NCBI RefSeq assembly: GCF_023159225.1
Contig: NC_063177.1
Location: 14,408,673 to 14,472,672, forward strand
Origin: Perognathus longimembris pacificus
Taxonomy: Eukaryota; Chordata; Mammalia; Rodentia; Heteromyidae
Direction: 5' to 3'
DNA length: 64,000 bases
Position numbers and translations under genes: made by a program. Positions 22,546 through 35,460 of the stretch are shown here, one piece after another; the first letter of the stretch is position 1; the number at the start of each line of letters is the position of its first letter. The notes below the pieces were generated by a model. That model saw only the letters and a list, made by a program, of their open reading frames with translations, had not been told where the DNA came from and did no database searches.

Positions 22546-23156
22546 TGGTGACCTGTAGGCAGGGCCTGCACACATAGTCCCTACTCAGGCTGCCTCCAGT
22601 AGTTCCAGTCCTGGTAGGAGGGTGTGGAGGGGGCAGCCTGGCCTGCACCATGTGCTAGCTGCAGCACTAGGTGGGTCATGGGGCCCCTGGGACTCTGTGT
22701 CCTTGTGTGGGATAATGGCTGCCTACTTTTCTGAGGCTGTGAGGATGCAGGGTGAAGTGAGTGAACAGGATCTGCCTTCAGTGTGAGGAAGAAGGTCTCT
22801 ACAGCTATAATAGGGATTCACAGGTCAGCTGGGCAGGTTGAGACACATTTGGAATAGCAGAGGACCTCTGATGGACAGCTTTCCTGGTGAACCTCCAAGC
22901 TCCAGGCACACAGAGAGTAGGTTGTCATCCTGTCACACATAAAGGACTGAGAGCTTTGCAGGGCAGGAAGTCAGCCTTTTGCTCAGCTGGGCCCTGGCCA
23001 GGGTTCCTCCTGCTCCTCTGAGCAGCCTGCATGCATCAGGAAGCCAACTGAAGTGCTATTCACCCACTTGGGGCTCTGGTGCCCAGCTCAGCCCACCAAG
23101 CACTGTGCTGCCCTGGCCCATCCCCAAACCTCAGTCCTACTGAGATTTGCTTTGGT

Positions 23157-23335
23157 GCTTTGTTTTGTTTGTGAGACAAGATACTTCTATCTCAGCCTCC
23201 TAAGTAGCTAACACTACAGACATGCTCTACCATAGCTGACCTTTTGCTTTAGATCTTTACTCATTCAGCAGCCATTTCCTGGGTGTTTTCCTGGGGACAG
23301 CACTGTTGTGACGGGAGCTACCAGCATTAGAGATG
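23157..23335 (-). repeat. Old SINE fragment and possible L2/MIR-class remnant
   Basis: CTCAGCCTCCTAAGTAGCTA (about 23160-23240) is an antisense 7SL-like piece. TCATTCAGCAGCCATTTCCT after it resembles an ancient repeat. Both are short. Confidence 0.45.
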
Positions 23336-24016
23336 CCCAAGGAGCCTGCCATGCAGCCTGCTGACAGGCCCCAGTCAGCTGCTCCCTGCTAGAGTGTCTA
23401 TGACCACCTTGGTCCCTAGCATACATGCCCTACAGGGCTCTTTGTGCTCCAGCATTTTCCACTCCTCTTCTTCTTCTGTTTACTGCATGTGCTTTTGTCA
23501 GCTCCTCATCTCCTTTTAATAAAGTCTTTTGGACTACCAAGTCTGGCTCAGGGTGATTGGGCAGGCTTGTTCTTCATGCAGCAGAATCCAGGGAGGGAGT
23601 ATGGCCCGTGATGGATGTGTCTCAGGTTGGGAACAGTGGGCAGGTAGCAAGGGTCAGCTGCAGGCTGTGCAGGGCCAGGGAGGAGCTGCGGGGAGGGGAA
23701 GGGGAAGGGCTCCAAGAGAAGCATAGCTGGAGGGAGGTGGAGGAAGACCCAGTTAAGCCTCTGGCAGGGTCCTGAGATCTGCCAGGACTCAGGGATTCCT
23801 GGCTGTCTCGCTCCACCTTGCTCTTGACTGCAAATGAGAGCCTGCTGTGCAGATCAGCGCTATGAGTCTATGTGTCTGCAAGTGCATCCTATACTCCCAT
23901 TAACAGTAGCACCTCTGGCCTCTGGAGGATCTTTTCAGCAATGAAAGGCTTTTCATCATCTTCTCAGTTCCTGCTGCTTTGAGAGGAGGGAGGAGAGGTT
24001 TCAGAGCCCCACGCTC

Positions 24017-24018
<2 letters not shown>

Positions 24019-24066
<48 letters not shown>
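24019..24066. repeat. (GT)24 microsatellite
   Basis: Perfect 48-bp GT tract. Confidence 0.97.
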
Positions 24067-24068
<2 letters not shown>

Positions 24069-24427
24069 CAGAGGCCCCACAGGACCCCCTGCAAGGAAGG
24101 CTTTATCTCCAGTGGCTCTGGCCCTTCTCTTAAGCAGCACAACTCCTGGCAAGCAGCACCCCAAATTGGTGCCTTGAGGATCAGGAGGCCTCCTTACAAG
24201 CTTTGATAAACTTAGGGTCTGTGTAGAGCCCCTTTACTGCCTCTGAGCCCATAGTCATTTTCTTATCCTGTGCTGAGGTCTGATCCCTGCCTGCCTCTGA
24301 CTGTGGCGTGAATCCTGCTGGTGTCTCACCTTCTCTTGGTGTTAGTTAGAGTTATTGCTGTGTTTGGGAGCCTGATACTTCTAAAGCTCAGTAACTATTT
24401 GCTTAATACCCACATGGAATTGGCCTT

Positions 24428-24541
24428 CTCCTCCTCCTCCTCCTCCTCCTCCTCCTCCTCCTCCTCCTCCTCCTCCTCCTCCTCCTCCTCCTCCTCCTCC
24501 TCCTCCTCCTCCTTCTCCTCCTCCTCCTCCTCCTCCTCCTC
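24428..24541. repeat. (CTC)n microsatellite
   Basis: 114 bp of CTC/CCT with one TTC interruption near 24512. It directly abuts the tail side of the antisense SINE at 24542 and has triplex potential. Confidence 0.97.
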
Positions 24542-24775
24542 GTCAGTTGTGGGGCTTGAACTAAGGGCCTGGGCACTGTCCCTGAGCTTTTTCATTCGAG
24601 ACCAATACCTTTACCTCTTTGAGTCACAATGCCACTTCCGGTTTTCTGATGGTTAATTGGAGATAAGACTCTCACGGACTTTCCTGCCTGTGCTGACTTC
24701 AAACCATGATCCTGAGATTTCAGCCTCCTGAATTTCTAGGATTACAGGAGTGTGCCACTGGTACCCACTGGTCCT
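24542..24775 (-). mobile_element. Family B SINE
   Basis: GTCAGTTGTGGGGCTTGAAC, GGTTAATTGGAGATAAGACT and TCTAGGATTACAGGAGTGTG. The A-tail is replaced by the CTC repeat. Confidence 0.9.
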
Positions 24776-24842
24776 CTTCTGTGTTATTAACAGCTGGCTG
24801 TTTGGAGAGTTTTGGGGTCCCATGAGAGCTTCTGAGGACATA

Positions 24843-24965
24843 GCCCCAGTGACCTAAAGACCTCCCACTAGGCCCCTCCTCCTACAGGCCCACTACCTCT
24901 CACATCACCACACTGGGACCTAAGCTGGCAGCCCTTGAGGGACACATCATGTCCAAACAATAGTG
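24843..24965. repeat. Old interspersed repeat, family not assigned
   Basis: CCCCAGTGACCTAAAGACCT followed by CCCACTAGGCCC is also found, diverged, near 42880-42905 (CCAGTGACATAAAGACATCC). The motif resembles a dispersed mammalian repeat, but I cannot name the family with confidence. Confidence 0.5.
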
Positions 24966-26981
24966 CACATCACCTGTAGAGAACCAGGTCTCCAGCACCC
25001 ACAACTCCTGGGAAAAATGAGGAATGTTGACCTTCTACCCAGAGAACATGAGGTAACAAAACATACATGACTTCAGCCAGGGATAACATGCTTCTTTCTG
25101 CACCTGGTCTATCAGGGCTTCCAGGGCATGATGGACATCAGTGGTCAATGTGCACAGTCATAAGGCTGGACCAGCCTTCAGAGACATCCAGATCACTGAG
25201 TAGAGTATCAAGTGCCAAAGCCCAGGCCTGGCCAAACAGGCCACATACCCTACCCTCTTTGGTGATATAGTCCTAGAAGGTAGCAGATCTAGAAAGTTCA
25301 TCCCCATCTTTCAGAAGAAAGTATTCCAGTGGGAGAGCATCTGTTTCAGGTAACCCCAACAGTGAGAGGTGAGACCCTCCAGGGTCTTTGTTAGTGCCAG
25401 GCTTCTCTAGGTGGAAAGGTGCCCCTGCATGTCTACAGCCAAGCTCAGGGTGTTGATCTCTGAACTAGGATGGCCATCTGGGGGTACCTCTGATGTTGCC
25501 TGCCAGGTAACAGATAGAGGAGGTAATTGGATTTTAGGTAGGGGTGGAGGATGCATGTCTGAGAGTTGTTGGAGCCCTGACCTTGACTTTGTTCTTTGTC
25601 CCTGTGCCTGACTTTGTAGCCTGGACTGTGAGAGGCAGGGCCGTTACCCCCTTCCTGGCCATAGTACTGGGTCTGCAAAGAACACTATCTGTAAGGGACA
25701 TTATAACCTTTCAGATCCCCCACCCACCAGGTGCCCTCACACCTTCTGGGTGGAAGCTGTGTGGTTCTGGTTTATATGAAGGAGGCTGTTGGGAGGTGAG
25801 TGAGGGACGAGGCTGCCCCAGCCTGGAGGCCCCCACTGAATCCCTAGCCCACCTCAGTAGATGGCCTGCACCCAGGAATCCTGGAAGGGAGTGAAGGGGA
25901 ACCGGGTGGGGGCAAGGGGGAGCAGCATGTTCAGAAGACAATGTCCCTGAGTGAGGATTTGCACCTCTTCTGCTGGGGAGCTTGCAAAGTCAGGTGTGAG
26001 ATGCTAATTTTAGACCTCAGGTGTCCATATCCAGATGGCAGCAGGATAATTAAAAAGAAAGAAGAATGACAGCGTGGCCTGACCTCTGGTGATTATAGGC
26101 AGAGCTCCTTTCCTTGTGAGAAAGGACATATTGTCCAGTGGGGCTGCCATGACTGTATTTTGTCCCTGGGGGCCTCTGGGGCATAGTGGCCTGAGACAAG
26201 CGGTGGTTCCATTGCCACCCAAGTTTGTCTAGCGTTCCTACAGATGAGGTGCCGTGTTGTCCTCATAGGGGATGTCTCCCCACCGGGGCAGAACACAGAA
26301 ACTGAGGATTGGGGAGGGACAGCGGTAGCTGTTTGGGTCACAAGCAAATGAGAGCACTGCTTATCCAGGACCTCCAGGAGTAATGTTTGCATCAGAGAAT
26401 TTTCCAGCTTTTAGTGAACTTCCAGTGCCCCACATTGTTTTTGTTCTGCTTTCTACTTGTTAGTCTTCAAAGTCATACATAGGTTTCCTGACCACCTCAA
26501 TCCAGCTGCAGCACGGTGATGTGGGGTTAACCAGCAGCTCCCTAGTTACAGCTCAGAGGTTTGTCAGGGCCACTGGGAATCAGGCACCTGCACAAGTAGC
26601 CCTGATGTCACTTCCTCAGGGCCTTGTGTGTGTTCCTCCACCATGTGTTTCTGACCTGCCATGAGCCACCATGTCTTGATGCTCACAGGGCCCCGTGCCC
26701 ACCCCTGCTCTCTCCATTTCTGCTGCTGTGCATCATATTTGGGCCATCCAAGTGGTCAGCTTTAGTGGAATTGAGTGTAAAGTGAAATCACAGATACTTG
26801 GAGCAAGACAAACTCTCCTACATCTCATTTGTGGCTTTGGTGGGGCTAAGAGCCTGGAGACTGTAGTCCAAGTTGGCCACACTCAGCTAATGGATGATTC
26901 ACTCCCACCTGTCACCTTCCATCACCATCTGCCTGTCACTACCAGGGGCAGAGTTGTTAGTTTCTACAGCAATTATATTTA

Positions 26982-27219
26982 ATTTTTTTTTTGTTTAATC
27001 ATGGGGCTTGAACTCAGGGTCTGGGTACTGTCCCTGACCAATTTTGCTCAAGGCTAGCACTCTACCACTTTGAGCCACAGCACCACTTCTAGTTTCCTGG
27101 TAGTTAATTGGAGATAAGAGTCTCACAGACTTTCCTGCCTGGGCTGGCTTTGAACTGTGATCCTCAGATCTCAGCCTCTTGAGTAGCTAGGATTACAGAC
27201 ATGAGCCACCAGTGCCTGG
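26982..27219 (-). mobile_element. Family B SINE, full length
   Basis: T tail, GGGGCTTGAACTCAGGGTCT, ACTTTGAGCCACAGCACCAC, GTTAATTGGAGATAAGAGTC and a GCCACCAGTGCCTGG end. Confidence 0.93.
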
Positions 27220-28024
27220 TTTCAGTTTAGACCTGGAACTGCCAATGCTGTGACAATGACAGCACAAGGAGGGGAACTGTGTTCCTGATGGACTTAGACC
27301 CTGTGACCTGAAGCAGGCTGTCCCAGCATGGTTTGTGAATGTGATGCGCACACCTGAGTGCAGGGATGCCATATTCTGTTCCAGCTTTGTACTTGCAGTG
27401 CTTAAGCCTGACTAGTTCATCCCCAGAGACCCTGAGCTTCAGTGGCCTGGAACAGGCAAAGAGCGTCCTGTTCTCCTAACATCCCCATCTTCTGAGGGTC
27501 ACAGGAAGGTTCTGGTGGGGGAGGAGGTAAGGTTCACAGAACACAGTATTTGGAAGCCAGGCTGTACCCAGCGAGGAGACAACGTCCCTGTGCCCAGCGT
27601 GCTGTTTTCAGGACACTGACACCACCCTGTGAAAGGGGGTGGCATGATCAGGTTTCTTTGAGCAGGCTGTCCTTTCTGTTCCTCCCTGAGTTACCCCCCA
27701 CCCCCTGCACTGCACAGTCTCTGGGGAGTCTCTGGGGAGCTGTGAGCAAGTATAGACACACAGACACTGGGTGAGCATGTGGGTACGGTAGCTGGCATGG
27801 CTAGATTGGGTTGTATCTCCCATCTGCTGGCCTGGAAAGCTGAGAAACTTGCACATCCAGCAAAAGAACATTGCTGTATGGACGTATCGCCACTGCTGTG
27901 GCCCATAATAAATGGCCTATGGATATGTGAGGTGCTACTATAAGGAACTGGGTAGAGGCCTAAAGGGCCCCTATGTATCTCTCTGAAGCTCTTCAGAAAT
28001 CTCAAAGTATTCCAAAATTAAAAA

Positions 28025-28264
28025 AGGGTATTTTGTTGGTGGTGGTGGTAATGGGGCCTGAACCTAGGGCCTGGACACTGTCCCTGAGCTCTTTTTGCTC
28101 AAGGCTAGCACTCTACCACTTGAGCCACAGCACTACTTCTGATTTTCTGGTGGTTAACTGGAGATAAGAGTCCCACAGACTTTCCTGCCTAGGCTGGCTT
28201 TGAACCATGATTCTCAGATCCCAGCCTCCTAAGTAAGATTACAGGCATGAGCCACTAGTGCCCG
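28025..28264 (-). mobile_element. Family B SINE
   Basis: TGGTGG-rich tail, GGGGCCTGAACCTAGGGCCT, GGTTAACTGGAGATAAGAGT and a GCCACTAGTGCCCGGC end. Confidence 0.9.
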
Positions 28265-28278
28265 GCAAGGCTATTTTT

Positions 28279-28514
28279 AAAATGTATCAAACATGGGCTG
28301 GGAATATGGTCTAGTGGCAAGAGTGCTTGCCTCATATACATGAAGCCCTGGGTTCGATTCCCCAGTACCACATACATAGAAAATGGCCAGAAGTGGTGCT
28401 GTGGCTCAAGTGGCAGAGTGCTAGCCTTGAGCAAAAAGAAGCCAGGGACAGTGCTCAGGCCCTGAGTCCAAGGCCCAGGACTGGCAAAAAAAAAAAAAAA
28501 ATGTATCAAGCATG
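28279..28514 (+). mobile_element. Family A SINE with 17-bp target-site duplication
   Basis: The element is 28296-28497, sense. The flanks are AAAATGTATCAAACATG at 28279-28295 and AAAATGTATCAAGCATG at 28498-28514 (one mismatch). Both monomers are intact: TGGTCTAGTGGCAAGAGTGC, GGTTCGATTCCCCAG and GGCTCAAGTGGCAGAGTGCT. Confidence 0.95.
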
Positions 28515-28650
28515 TGCTTATTACTGCAGAGACTCAACTCTAAGTCCTCGACAGAGTTTGCTATAGAAGCTTTGTCTACTTAGTGTGCCGTTGGTCAAAT
28601 GTATAGCACTTGGGCATCTACTAAGTCAGGTTTTCCTTAGTCTGCTGTTC

Positions 28651-28870
28651 AAACAAGTCTGGGAGCTGGGAATATGGCCTAGTGGCAAGAATGCTTGCCT
28701 CGTATACATGAAGCCCTGGGTTCGATTCTCCAGCACCACATATATAGAAAAGGCCAGCAGTGGTGCTGTGGCTCAAGTGGTAGAGTGCTAGCCTTGAGCA
28801 AAAAGAAGCTAGGGACAGTGCTCAGGTTCTGAGTCCAAGACCCAGGACTGGCAAAAACAAACATGTCTGT
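28651..28870 (+). mobile_element. Family A SINE with 11-bp target-site duplication
   Basis: The element is 28662-28859, sense. The flanks are AAACAAGTCTG (28651-28661) and AAACATGTCTG (28860-28870), one mismatch. It lies 150 bp from the previous family A copy in the same orientation. Confidence 0.93.
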
Positions 28871-29303
28871 ACCCACTGTAAATCCAGAGGGACTCTGCTT
28901 CAGCATTCTTACTCCTTGGGGGTCAGGGGAGATGGGCACCCCTCTGGCTCAAAGCCTCTGTAATCCCCACTACTTGGACCGCAGGTATGGCGCTTGACTG
29001 CCACATGGTACACATGGTACATTGACCCTTGGTGAAAGGCAGTGTAGCCTGGCCCAGCCGGCCCAGCACAGGACACCTAGAGCTCTAGCCTTCACCAGGC
29101 TTAGCCATGCACAGCTCATCCAGCAACTCCGCTCCCATTTCCTGTCCTGCTTTAGGGTCGTGAGGAGAATGGAGATGATGATGGCCTAGTGCACCAATGG
29201 GGCATGGTGACCTCAGGTGTGAGAAGTGGTGCAATGTAGATTTTTCTCTCCTGACTGGTCTTGTCACCTTTCTCTTAAATACAAAGTCTGAGAGATACCC
29301 CCA

Positions 29304-29304
<1 letters not shown>

Positions 29305-29371
<67 letters not shown>
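29305..29371. repeat. (CA)33 microsatellite
   Basis: 67-bp CA tract, perfect by eye. Confidence 0.97.
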
Positions 29372-29374
<3 letters not shown>

Positions 29375-29804
29375 TGTGTTCTGTGTGACATCCCCTGTTC
29401 GCTCCTCAGGTTCTGGCATGAATGTCACCCTCCCTGACTGTCCCCACCCCACATTACCTTTCTCCCCTTCTTGGACCAGCACATCTCTACCAGCATAACA
29501 TGGAGAGTTTGTGCCATAGGCAGGAGACCTCCTGAGGACAGAGGCCTCACCTCACTTGTTCTCCTTTGCACCTGGTGCCTGGCCTGTGGCTCCCTCATTG
29601 CCTGAAAACAGTTATTAGGTGCCTGAGCCTAGTATTGGCTTGCTGTTGGGTCTAGGTGGTTGACAGATGTATCCCTTCACCTTGGCAGCTGTGAATGAGC
29701 CAGTGGAGCTCCTCACCGTGGAATGCCTTCTCCTGACTTCATTATCCTGCATTAACAGTAGAGCTGTTAATAGGGAACATTGGCTACCAGGAAGGGGGAG
29801 CCAG

Positions 29805-29945
29805 GGAGAGGAGGAGGAGGAGGAGGAGGAGGAGGAGGAGGAGGAGGAGGAGGAGGAGGAGGAGGAGGAGGAGGAGGAGGAGAAGGAGGAGGAGGAGGAG
29901 GAGGAGGAGGGGGAGGAGGAGGAGGAGAGGGAGGAGGAGGAGGAG
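29805..29945. repeat. (GAG)n microsatellite
   Basis: 141 bp of purine-only GAG/AGG repeat with a few interruptions (AGAAGG near 29881, GGGGG near 29910). It is the strand complement of the CCT tracts at 9370-9595 and 24428-24541. Confidence 0.97.
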
Positions 29946-31849
29946 ACTTTGAGCTGTGTTTGAGCATGCTGGAAGAATGGAAGTTGGGAGACCCTAGGTG
30001 CTGCAGAAGGGCATGTCTTTAGTTTTGTCCTGCAGCTGCTCAGACTCATGCAAACTCAGGGTCACTTTCTGTTCTTCCCTTGGAAAGAACAGGAGGACTA
30101 AGCCCAGTGGTCAGGCTCATGGTAAATGGAGCCATGCCAGCCTGGCTGCGACTGCTGCTGGTAGCTGGGAGGATAAGGAGATGACCTTCCTCAGCACTGA
30201 AGCTCAGCAGTTATTAGGAGCTCATTGGGAATTCATGTCCTACTTCTAGATTGTGAGCCCAAGAGGCCCCCAAGGACCCACTCTGTCCCAGGTTCTCCTT
30301 GGCCTTGCTGTTTTACTGGAGAGCATACTTGAAGCATGGAGAGTGGGAGGCCAGGTCAGCATCAGGGCCAACAATGCTTCCCCTGCCCCGCCCCCAGGCC
30401 CCTAGTACTGGATACACATTGCCTCCTGCAAACAGGAGACTGTAGCTGGATGGGCACCTGGGTTATGTGGGTACCTTCTCAGTGCTTCATATGGCTGCTC
30501 ACAGCCCTAGGAGTGTTGTCGTCTCATCTCAGAATCTTCTTTCTCTGGGCAAGTGTCTGAGCACTGAGATTGCTTCTATCTCCTTATATCCATGCCCCTC
30601 ACACTGGACCACAGGACTGGCTCCCAGCTGGCTCCAGTTTGAAGCTGAGAATTTGATGGAGAAAGCCCTGCTGCTCCTGGAGGGTGCCTAGGCCATTAGA
30701 GCCAGCATCTGAAGGGACCCAGGCTGTGGAGAAAAGGTGAGCCTGGCAAAGCCAGGGCAGGGTGGCATCAGCAGGCCCCTGCCCTGCCCTGTAAGGTACC
30801 CCCCACTTCTCCTTTCCCCAATAGTGATGGCTTTGGTGGCCTCAGGTGACACCATTATGTCTTGCAGGAGACATAGTGCAGAGTTGCATTGGCTATGGGC
30901 CCCTCCGTTGTTAGGGATTCAATTAGTGCATCTGTAGATTTTCCGAAGGTAACGCAGTGCCTGAGGAGGTACGATGGATATGGGGGCACAGAAGATGCTG
31001 TGCCAGGCACAAGGCCCAGGCCAGGTGGTTGAGGGTTCTGGAGAGTGGAGAGGTGGAGGAGGCAGGTGCCCTGAGAGAAGAGATTGTAGCAGGAAGGGTG
31101 AGCATGGGAGAGAATGGGTTCAGGCACAAGAGAGGCTTCTTTTCATGGACAGATTTCAAGTCTTCAGACAAGTAGGGGAGACTGTCACCAAGATTCCAGA
31201 ACATCTTGTATTTGCTGACATCACAGATGTCAGGATGCCCCCCCCCCTTGCACACTTCATAACATTTCTAAAACTAAGGACATTTCCTACTTTGGTGCAA
31301 CTTCATTATCACAAAAGAACATTCTGAGCAAAAGTTTGGGAGCAGGAGAGAGCAGGGCTTGTTCTGGAATGGAATGAATGAATGAGTCATGGATGTACCA
31401 GCCCTGGCAGGGGTGGGAGGAGTCTGTCTGGGCCTCGGCTGCAAGTCTACTGGAGGAAATGAGGCTAGGATAGATCGGGTGGCTTGCGCAGTGTCTGCTC
31501 CAGTGTCTGGCTCTAGGGCCCTGACCCACCAGGACAGGTGCACGTGTGCAGGTTGGTGAGTGCAGCTTGACAGCACTGTGCAATGTGGGCATCCACAAGG
31601 CAGGGGTAGGGTCCTCTGGGGAGCATGTGCCAGAGACCATGGGGCACCTAGCTGTCATACCCGGTGACAGGTGTGCCAGGACTCTGGATGGTGAGATGCC
31701 TGGAGGACCACATTGCTGTAGGATAGCACAACTCTGTGGCCTGCACTGTGACAATCTGACCCCATCTACAAGGACCTTGCTGTCTGACAGGCCACACAAT
31801 GCCTGACTGGCTCCAGAAGTCAGGCTTTAAACACAGGCAGTAGTTTGGC

Positions 31850-31970
31850 TATTCCCCAAAATATCTCCATGTGTTGAAGGTTTGGCTTGATGTGCCACCA
31901 CAGGCCCAAAGCAATGAAGTCGACCAAATATGGGCTGAAACCTCTAGAAAAGTTGATAAAATAAACATTT
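31850..31970 (+). repeat. Old interspersed repeat remnant, family not assigned
   Basis: CACAGGCCCAAAGCAATGAA and GATAAAATAAACATTTTCTT recall a dispersed mammalian repeat end. Not assigned. Confidence 0.35.
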
Positions 31971-31971
31971 T

Positions 31972-32208
31972 CTTTATGCTGGTACTGGGGCCTGGACTCA
32001 GGATCTTGCACTCTTTCTTAGTTTTATTTATGTAAAGGGGTAGCACTCTACTACTTGAGCCAAACCTCTACTTCCAGTGCTTTGCTGGATAATAAAAGGC
32101 TCTCAGACTTGGTATATTTGTCTGCCTGGGCTGGGTTTGAACTATAAACCTCAGACCTCAGCCTCCTGAGTAACTAGGATTATAAGTGTAAGCCATGGGT
32201 GCTCAGCC
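31972..32208 (-). mobile_element. Family B SINE, diverged
   Basis: TGGGGCCTGGACTCAGGATC, CTACTTGAGCCAAACCTCTA and GAGTAACTAGGATTATAAGT. Confidence 0.82.
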
Positions 32209-32269
32209 TAACCTTTTCTCTTTGCAAATAGATTATCCCAGCATTGGTTATCCTAATGGTAAACTCACA

Positions 32270-32507
32270 CAATGGGTTACGAGGCAAGCGCTTTTTTTTT
32301 TTTTTTGCCAGTCCTGGGCCTTGGACTCAGGGCCTGAGCACTGTCCCTGGCTTCTTTTTGCTCAAGGCTAGCACTCTGCCACTTGAGTCACAGCGCCACT
32401 TCTGGCCATTTTCTGTATATGTGGTGCTGGGGAATCGAACCCAGGGCTTCAAGTATACGAGGCAAGTGCTCTTGCCACTAGGCCATATCCCCAGCCCAAT
32501 GGGTTAC
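32270..32507 (-). mobile_element. Young family A SINE with target-site duplication
   Basis: Antisense element at about 32281-32496. CAATGGGTTAC is repeated at 32270-32280 and 32497-32507. Near-consensus: GGCCTTGGACTCAGGGCC, GGGGAATCGAACCCAGGGCT and GCCATATCCCCAGCC. The flank continues imperfectly beyond the 11 bp. Confidence 0.93.
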
Positions 32508-35324
32508 AGCCTGGCAAGAACACAGGGACACCTCCATGGTGGCTGTCCTTGCAGGAAGCTGAAGACATTGAGTCACTTTCTGGAACAGGAAGTGCCTTGG
32601 CTGCTCAGGAGAAGGAGGACTGCCCAAGGAAGAATTCATCCCTCATCCCAGGACATTCTGGCTGCTCCCTCCTCCCAAAAGCACAACTGCAGGTAGCTTG
32701 GTGGAAAGACTGTAGCTGGGAACTGCCTTGGGCCTGGAGCTGGGTTGCTGAGATGCCAGTACTTCTGCCTCAGTTTCACCCACGGGTGGAGTGTCTGGTG
32801 CAGTAGAAAGGACTCTTGGACTCACATCTGCTGCTCAGGAAGTGGAGGAAGCAATCCGATCTTATGGTTTTGAAATGCTTCCTCTGTACTGGGAGCTGTG
32901 GGAAGAGGAGAGCTGTGGTGAGAATTCTTCAGAAGAACTTTATGGCCCTGGAAATGGCTGTAGGATTAATGAGTCATGGAGTATGTGAGGCCCTTAGAGC
33001 TTGGAGGAGGAATGGCTCTTCTTAGTAACCTCTGTGGCTTGGATAAAATGGAGGTTTTTAAGGCTGAAGCCCCTGGGTGGGGCCTGAGAGTCTGCATTCT
33101 AACCTGCTCTCTAGGAATGCCTGCTTGGGAAAGCAGACTGGATACAATGGCTTTTGAGGAGGCAGGGAAGCCACCAGGAAGAGCAGAGTTGTGTCCTTAA
33201 GCCCCTCCCAACATCAGGATCCTGCAAACTGGGTGGTTGCTGTCATTTCTGAAAGGTTCCAACCATTCTCCCATTCTTTTTCTATGAAAGACACTCCCAC
33301 GACAATACCAGATGTCCCTGCTCTGCATCAGTTTGTGTCCTTGTTGCTGTTCACCTGGCTTAGATCTCTCTCTCTCTAGAAGGTGTCTCTGAGTCCATGG
33401 GTGCCCAGAGCTAGGTAGGAAGCATCAGCTACGTCCTAGGGATAGTATCAGGAGGCTGAGGTGGGCCAAGGGCACGGGGCACACTCCTCAGGCTTACCTG
33501 ACCTGGCATTTGTCCCAGGCCAGGGTCCTGCTGGCTGTGTCACATCAGCCCAAAGACACTGCACTGTCCCCGTTTCTGGATTAACTTCGAGGAGCTCAAT
33601 TAGGTAAATCACTCTCCCTGGCGTAGTGCTCACCTTAAAGAATAACAAGATTAGCTGTGCCTTTCTGGCCCAGTGCTAATATTCGTGGAGCTTCACTGGC
33701 CTGAAAAGACCTTTTTGCAGGTAATGCTGGGCAGGTGATCCTCAGGCCACCCTAGGTGACCATGGCTTATCTGTCTGGCTTTGGAGCTGGGCCTAGAACC
33801 TTGGGGATCAGAAGAAACCCACCTGCCGTGGCAGACCAAGCTGGCACCCCAGGCACAGCTGGACCATAAGGCTACAGGTACCCTGGACAGTCTCCACCTT
33901 GTTTCCAGGGCTATACGTTCTTGTGCTCCATTTCTCTGAAGCTCAGAGCTTTTACCTGGGAAATGGGCCCATGCTGGCTACTATAGCAGACCCAGGTTGG
34001 GCAGAGTATGTGAGCTACAGGGGATGAAGAGACCAGGTTGCTGTGGATGAAGGACTAATATAGTGGTCATGCCACCCGGGCACAGCTGGTGATCTTGGCC
34101 TCCTTCCAGCCTTCCTGCCTGGGAGCTGGGCCTTGCCAGCCTCTGTAATACCCCAGTAGCTACTCCTGCTTCCCAGATGGTGAGCCGTCTGGGAGGTAAG
34201 GAATTGAGTTACTGGGGGAGCAGGAAGAGCCCAGGCTGCATCAGGGGTTCTAGGAAGTGGCACCTGGCCAGTACCTGCTCCACACAGTGCTCTAATGGTG
34301 GCAGGGCTGAGCACAGATCCATGGACATCAACTACCAGCCTGTGGGCAGGAATAACCATTCAGCCACTCCTGTGGCCCCACAGCCCTCCCTCCAGTGGTG
34401 CTGTCCCAAATGGGGAGCCCTAAACCCTGTCAGGACTTCTGTGCTCAGCAGGTGCTGAGGGGAGATGTTTGTTGCTCTCCTCTCCACCCTCCTGTAACTC
34501 TACCTCATGTCCCCCATTCACATCCACCCCTGCCCCATTTTCCCTGCTTGCTAACACCACTGGGTGTTCTGGCCCCCTTTTGCACATGGGTCCCAGTCTC
34601 CACTGAGATTTCCATGAAGGGGGTCTCTGACCTTTGTGCCCAGCCTTGGTTCATCACTCTCCTCTGAAGCCCTGGTCTTGCAAGGCGTGTGGGAAGTGGG
34701 TGAGGAATGTGGCATATTCTGTGCTTTCTGTCACCTGTATGGTTCCTTTTCCTGCACAGCCACCCAGGTCTTTCCTTACTATCCTCCTGGGAGGGGGGCT
34801 TGGACAGCCATGGGTGAGTGGAGCTCAGGGACCCTGGCAGAGAGGGTGTGGAGTCTGCAGACCAGTGGCCCCCCTTCTCAGCTGAAGTATGAGGGTAGCA
34901 GATCTCTTGCACAGCTAGGCATATAGCTTGGGCAGATGGCCACCCACTGGCCCACTTGGCAGTCAGTAGCCTTCGGGGGGGGGGTAAAACTGTGTGCCCA
35001 TGGATATGTGGTACAGCTGGGGTTATCTCAGTACCATCTGATGTGCAGCCTGAGTGGCCCTCAGCCAATAGCTACACTGAGATCTTTCCTAGCTACACAG
35101 GCAGCAAGCCTTGGAGCCACTTACACATCATAGAGGCATTGTACTGAGGAAAGGGGTTTCCTACTTCTATTCTAGTTCAAAAGGGCAGAGCCCAGGCCAA
35201 GGATAGGGAGGGAGGGCTTGGCAGCTCAGAGCTTGTAAAAGGATGGACACGTTTGTTCTCTGTCTTGGTTGGCAGGGTCTGCAGTTATAATTGCATTCAT
35301 TTGTCAAAACTCAGAATATACATT

Positions 35325-35460
35325 TGAGGGTGTACATGCCTGTGATTCTAACACTTGGGAGGCTAAGGCAGGAAGATCAGAAGTTCAAGGCCAGCTGAGA
35401 CTACATAGTGAGTTTCAAGCTCTCCAGGACTACATAGTAAGATTGTTTAAACAACAACAA
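35325..35460 (+). mobile_element. B1-type SINE
   Basis: GTACATGCCTGTGATTCTAA, CACTTGGGAGGCTAAGGCAG, AAGTTCAAGGCCAGCTGAGA and CTACATAGTGAG, then an AACAACAA tail. This is the classic rodent B1 layout, unlike the family B left monomer. It supports a rodent source. Confidence 0.88.

Noticed and set aside
28296..28497. tRNA genes at the A-box and B-box motifs
   Set aside because: The motifs belong to SINE monomers. No clover-leaf with proper acceptor stem and anticodon arm is evident, and dozens of similar copies exist in the window.
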